Shown here: piece after piece, positions 5,204 through 7,297 of the stretch
Position numbering within the stretch: the stretch's first letter is position 1
How the letters are laid out: every line of letters begins with the position of its first letter
Assembly: GCA_017518785.1 (NCBI GenBank)
Contig: JAFWUA010000100.1
Location: 1 to 7,297, forward strand
Direction: 5' to 3'
DNA: 7,297 nucleotides
DNA from: Neisseriaceae bacterium
GTDB taxonomy: Bacteria > Pseudomonadota > Gammaproteobacteria > Burkholderiales > Neisseriaceae
Notes under the pieces: generated by a model
Seen by the model: the letters and a program-made list of their open reading frames with translations, nothing else
Databases searched by the model: none
What the model was told of the DNA's origin: nothing
Made by a program: the position numbers and the translations under genes

Positions 5204-6819
5204 TGATGACCTTTCGGAATAATATCTGTTGATGTATTGGGGAAAATCAATGAGTTAGGTTTTTCTTCCAGAGTTCTTAAAATTGGTTCTGCTCTTTGCA
5301 AGGTAGTGTCGATGCGTTGTAAAGTAGTACGAATATCTTGATATGCAGGCGAGTTTGGTGAAACGCCTTCTAATGTTTCTTTTAAGGAAGTTAGAGTACT
5401 ACGCATTTCATGTGGTAATTGTTTAGTGTTAGAGTCATTTAGAAGATTTTCCACACTTAATAAAGTGCGATTTACTTCTTGTAAAGTTTTATCTATGGGC
5501 AATCGGTTGATTTTATCTAATAAATCACTCATTTGTACTTGCAATTGTCCTAAACCGCCTTTTCCTGTGGCAATGACCCTGTAACCTGCATATTGTTTGA
5601 TATGTGGTTTTTTGTAGGATTGTTTATTGTTATCGATTAGTTCAATTATTTCATTGCCAGTTATTAAGTTACCACTGCTTAATACGGCGTATATGCCACC
5701 ATCAATGGCAGCGTTAATCGATTTTTGCCATTGTTCATGGTTAAATTCTGTTTGTTGATTTTTGAAAAATTGTGGGTCTATATAAAAGTGAACTGGAATT
5801 TTTTTATTATCAAATAATTTTGCTTTGTCATTATCAGCAAAGTAGGGTACATGAGCAATTCTGCCTACTGTGATTCCTTTATAGGTAACCGGAGAACCTA
5901 CCGATAGCGAACGTATGCTTTGATCGAAAAATGCTACCAAATGAATTGCATCATTATCAGGAGTATCCGGTGCAAGAGTTTCATGACGATAAAGAATAAA
6001 TTGAGTATCGATTGCGACTTTATCTCCACGTTGTCCATTTTTCGGATCGTCAAATGAAATAGCACCACCCAATAATGCTCCAACCGGAGGGGCACTGATA
6101 TTAACGCCAGAACCAGTCATATCAATATTTACACCATCAGAAATCCAAAAGCGAGTGTTTTGTCCTATCAAAGATTCATTAGGAGAGCGGATAAAAATTC
6201 GATATTGAGCGTGTCCTGTGGTTGGGTCAAAATCAGCATTATCCACAGTTCCAACTTCAATTCCACGAAACAAAATCGGACTTCCAGTGGGAATCAAACC
6301 ATTAGCTTCACTGTGCAAACGTAAATGCAAACCTTCACTGCCGGAAAATGCAGATGGAATTGAATCACTAACTGTGAAAATGCGTTGTTCGCTTCCATGT
6401 TTTCCGGGAGTCATTTCAATATATACACCGGATACCAAAGTTCCTAATCCGGTTACCCCTGAACGGTCAATACGAGGTTTTACTAACCAAAATTGTGCAT
6501 CTTGCAAAAGTAGCTTGTGAACATCATTGCTCATGCGTGCTTTTAAGATGACACCATCATGTTGTTCATTCAGAGAAATAGCTGTAATTCTACCTACTTC
6601 AACATTGAGTAGCTTAATTACTGTTGAACCTGCCACAATTCCTTCTGCATTGGGAAGATGCAAAGTTATTTCTGGACCTGTTTGTTTGATAGTACTGATT
6701 AATAACCAAATGCCAGTAATCAGTGCGATTAGCGGTACAAGCCATACGATAGAAATCGCTGATACTTTTTTATTTTTTGATAAAGGCACTTCATTTGAAT
6801 CTGGTTCGGTTTGAGTCAT
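5200..6819 (-). CDS. pqiB: PqiB, MCE-domain inter-membrane lipid transport protein
   Basis: PqiB forms a periplasm-spanning hexameric tunnel thought to move lipids between the inner and outer membranes. The 539 residues are close to E. coli PqiB. A cytoplasmic N-tail is followed by one membrane helix (residues 22-42). Three MCE modules follow, each with the telltale xGxxVxxxGIxVGxV pattern: IVAGSTVIKLLNVEVGRI (61-78), LIPTGSPILFRGIEVGTV (175-192) and LSVGSPVTYKGITVGRI (305-321). QFWLVKP (109-115) and RFWISDG (223-229) are conserved segments after modules one and two. Residues 425-520 are helical with heptad-like leucines, fitting the C-terminal coiled-coil needle. pqiC overlaps by 4 bp. pqiA, normally upstream, is not found in the 478 bp available. 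The ribosome binding site is poor. A 9-base fragment of the repeat (CTGCCGGAA) is at 6338. Confidence 0.94.
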   Translation of the reverse strand: MTQTEPDSNEVPLSKNKKVSAISIVWLVPLIALITGIWLLISTIKQTGPEITLHLPNAEGIVAGSTVIKLLNVEVGRITAISLNEQHDGVILKARMSNDVHKLLLQDAQFWLVKPRIDRSGVTGLGTLVSGVYIEMTPGKHGSEQRIFTVSDSIPSAFSGSEGLHLRLHSEANGLIPTGSPILFRGIEVGTVDNADFDPTTGHAQYRIFIRSPNESLIGQNTRFWISDGVNIDMTGSGVNISAPPVGALLGGAISFDDPKNGQRGDKVAIDTQFILYRHETLAPDTPDNDAIHLVAFFDQSIRSLSVGSPVTYKGITVGRIAHVPYFADNDKAKLFDNKKIPVHFYIDPQFFKNQQTEFNHEQWQKSINAAIDGGIYAVLSSGNLITGNEIIELIDNNKQSYKKPHIKQYAGYRVIATGKGGLGQLQVQMSDLLDKINRLPIDKTLQEVNRTLLSVENLLNDSNTKQLPHEMRSTLTSLKETLEGVSPNSPAYQDIRTTLQRIDTTLQRAEPILRTLEEKPNSLIFPNTSTDIIPKGHQ

Positions 6820-6852
6820 CTGTTTGCTCGCAGTGTTTTATGCACGCTTTAC

Positions 6853-6882
6853 ATTATGCCGTTTATGTATGTTAATGGACAA
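6853..6882 (-). promoter_or_regulatory. Possible sigma-70 promoter for pqiB
   Basis: On the minus strand TTGTCC (6877-6882) and CATAAT (6853-6858) are separated by 18 nt, about 35 nt before the pqiB ATG at 6819. Each hexamer departs from consensus by one or two bases. It lies between the MITE-like element and pqiB. This is a by-eye match in AT-rich DNA. Confidence 0.35.
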
Positions 6883-6900
6883 GTTTTTATTCGATTAGAA

Positions 6901-7066
6901 GTCTGAAATCTTTGTAAAATTTGTCATTCTGAAACCTTTGCAAAACTCGTCATTCTGAACTTTCCGCAGGAAAGTGAAGAATCTAATTATTTGTTAAATA
7001 AAAAAATTCGTAACGAAGTTTAGAATGAAGAATGAGAAAAAAGTGGGTTTTGCAAAGGTTTCAGAC
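6901..7066. mobile_element. MITE-like element, 166 bp, no coding capacity
   Basis: The left end GTCTGAAATCTTTGTAAAAT (6901-6920) and the complement of the right end, GTCTGAAACCTTTGCAAAAC (7047-7066), match at 17 of 20 positions; all three differences are C/T changes. The element is flanked on both sides by AGAA (6897-6900 and 7067-7070), which looks like a 4-bp target duplication. A second, perfect partner of the right end lies internally at 6928-6946. The ACCTTTGCAAAA core resembles, from memory, the terminal repeats of IS5-family elements in Neisseria such as IS1106, so a relative could mobilise it in trans. No open frame is present inside. Confidence 0.6.
6952..6982. repeat. Imperfect hairpin inside the MITE-like element
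   Basis: ATTCT and AGAAT form the outer stem and ACTTTCC and GGAAAGT the inner stem, with symmetrical GA/GA bulges and a GCA loop. A smaller palindrome, TTATTTGTTAAATAA, follows at 6987-7001. The structure may be the fold of the element in RNA or single-stranded DNA. Confidence 0.6.
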
Positions 7067-7109
7067 AGAAACACCTGCAACACACTATATACAAAAAAGA
7101 AATGCCGTA

Positions 7110-7149
7110 TGGTGGGTCTTCGACCCACCAACTCGATCGATAGTTCGAG
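7110..7149. repeat. Strong stem-loop followed by a second inverted repeat
   Basis: TGGTGGGTC-TTC-GACCCACCA (7110-7130) is a perfect 9-bp GC-rich stem with a 3-nt loop. Next to it CTCGA (7132-7136) and TCGAG (7145-7149) form a weaker inverted repeat. The stem is conspicuous in AT-rich surroundings. On the minus strand a T-rich run follows about 10 nt later, so a terminator for a gene right of the window is possible but not well formed. From 7150 to 7227 I see nothing recognisable. Confidence 0.5.
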
Positions 7150-7227
7150 ATAAAAATAATTAAAATCCAATTACTTGTAGTTAAGAATACTTATTGAATT
7201 AAAGATTATATGAAACAATTAATTATA

Positions 7228-7297
7228 AGTCTGCCGGAAAGTTTATAAGTTTTCCGGCAGACTATTCAAGCTTTCCGGCAGACTATTTAAGCTTTCC
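7228..7297. repeat. Cluster of AGTCTGCCGGAA repeats, partly tandem with 21-bp period
   Basis: One plus-oriented copy (7228-7239) is followed by two minus-oriented copies (7252-7263 and 7273-7284) and the start of a fourth (7292-7297), which is cut by the window edge. The first two form a stem of 13 bp with a 10-nt loop. From 7250 the minus-oriented copies recur exactly every 21 bp, with spacers ACTATTCAAG and ACTATTTAAG, so the right part is a short tandem array. It continues beyond the window. Confidence 0.8.

Noticed and set aside
6218..6814. Two plus-strand open frames opposite pqiB
   Set aside because: Antisense to the three-MCE-domain protein; shadows.
6816..6850. Remnant of the pqiA C-terminus overlapping pqiB by ATGA
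   Set aside because: The frame ending in TGA at 6816-6818 is open for only 11 codons before a TAA at 6849-6851; too short to support.
7007..7017. TTCGTAACGAA palindrome
   Set aside because: Only 5 bp per arm around one base within AT-rich DNA; not distinguishable from chance.
6901..7066. Correia element
   Set aside because: The ends do not resemble the TATAGTGGATTAA-type Correia inverted repeats and the flanks are AGAA, not TA.
7228..7297. Possible CRISPR array
   Set aside because: The spacers are about 9-10 nt, nearly identical to each other, and the repeat also occurs scattered through genes.

Overview
The window looks like chromosomal DNA from a member of the Neisseriaceae (Betaproteobacteria). 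It carries an exact 12-mer of the Simonsiella-type DNA uptake sequence (AGGCTGCCTGAA, at 179) and a near-exact one at 565, plus ten exact copies of a related but different 12-mer, AGTCTGCCGGAA. The proteins (GuaA, HisA, PqiB, PqiC, YdgA-like) are ordinary proteobacterial types. Most of the window is AT-rich, roughly one third G+C in sampled lines. The guaA segment is visibly richer, near one half in sampled lines. I cannot name the species.

Every gene I can support lies on the minus strand, so transcription runs right to left. From the right end: 6820-7297 has no gene. It holds an array of AGTCTGCCGGAA repeats (7228-7297), a strong stem-loop (7110-7130), a MITE-like element with 20-bp inverted ends and a 4-bp flanking repeat (6901-7066), and a possible promoter (6853-6882). 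Then come pqiB and pqiC (overlapping by 4 bp), a DUF945/YdgA-like envelope protein, hisA, and a small four-helix membrane protein (overlapping hisA by 4 bp). After a long inverted repeat (1932-2008) comes a two-gene unit: a YhcH/YjgK/YiaL-family protein and another small membrane protein. It ends in a terminator-like hairpin made from two inverted copies of the repeat (1056-1096). Last is guaA (GMP synthase), cut off by the left window edge after 326 codons.

PqiB and PqiC should form an inner-to-outer membrane lipid-transfer bridge. The usual partner pqiA is missing from its normal place next to pqiB, where repetitive DNA is found instead. hisA is carried in the same run of genes, without hisH or hisF beside it.

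The most unusual signal is the AGTCTGCCGGAA family. It is dense, lies both inside genes and as inverted pairs between genes, and differs from known uptake-sequence dialects as I recall them, including at the otherwise conserved CTG core. It is absent from guaA, where the Simonsiella-type word is found instead.
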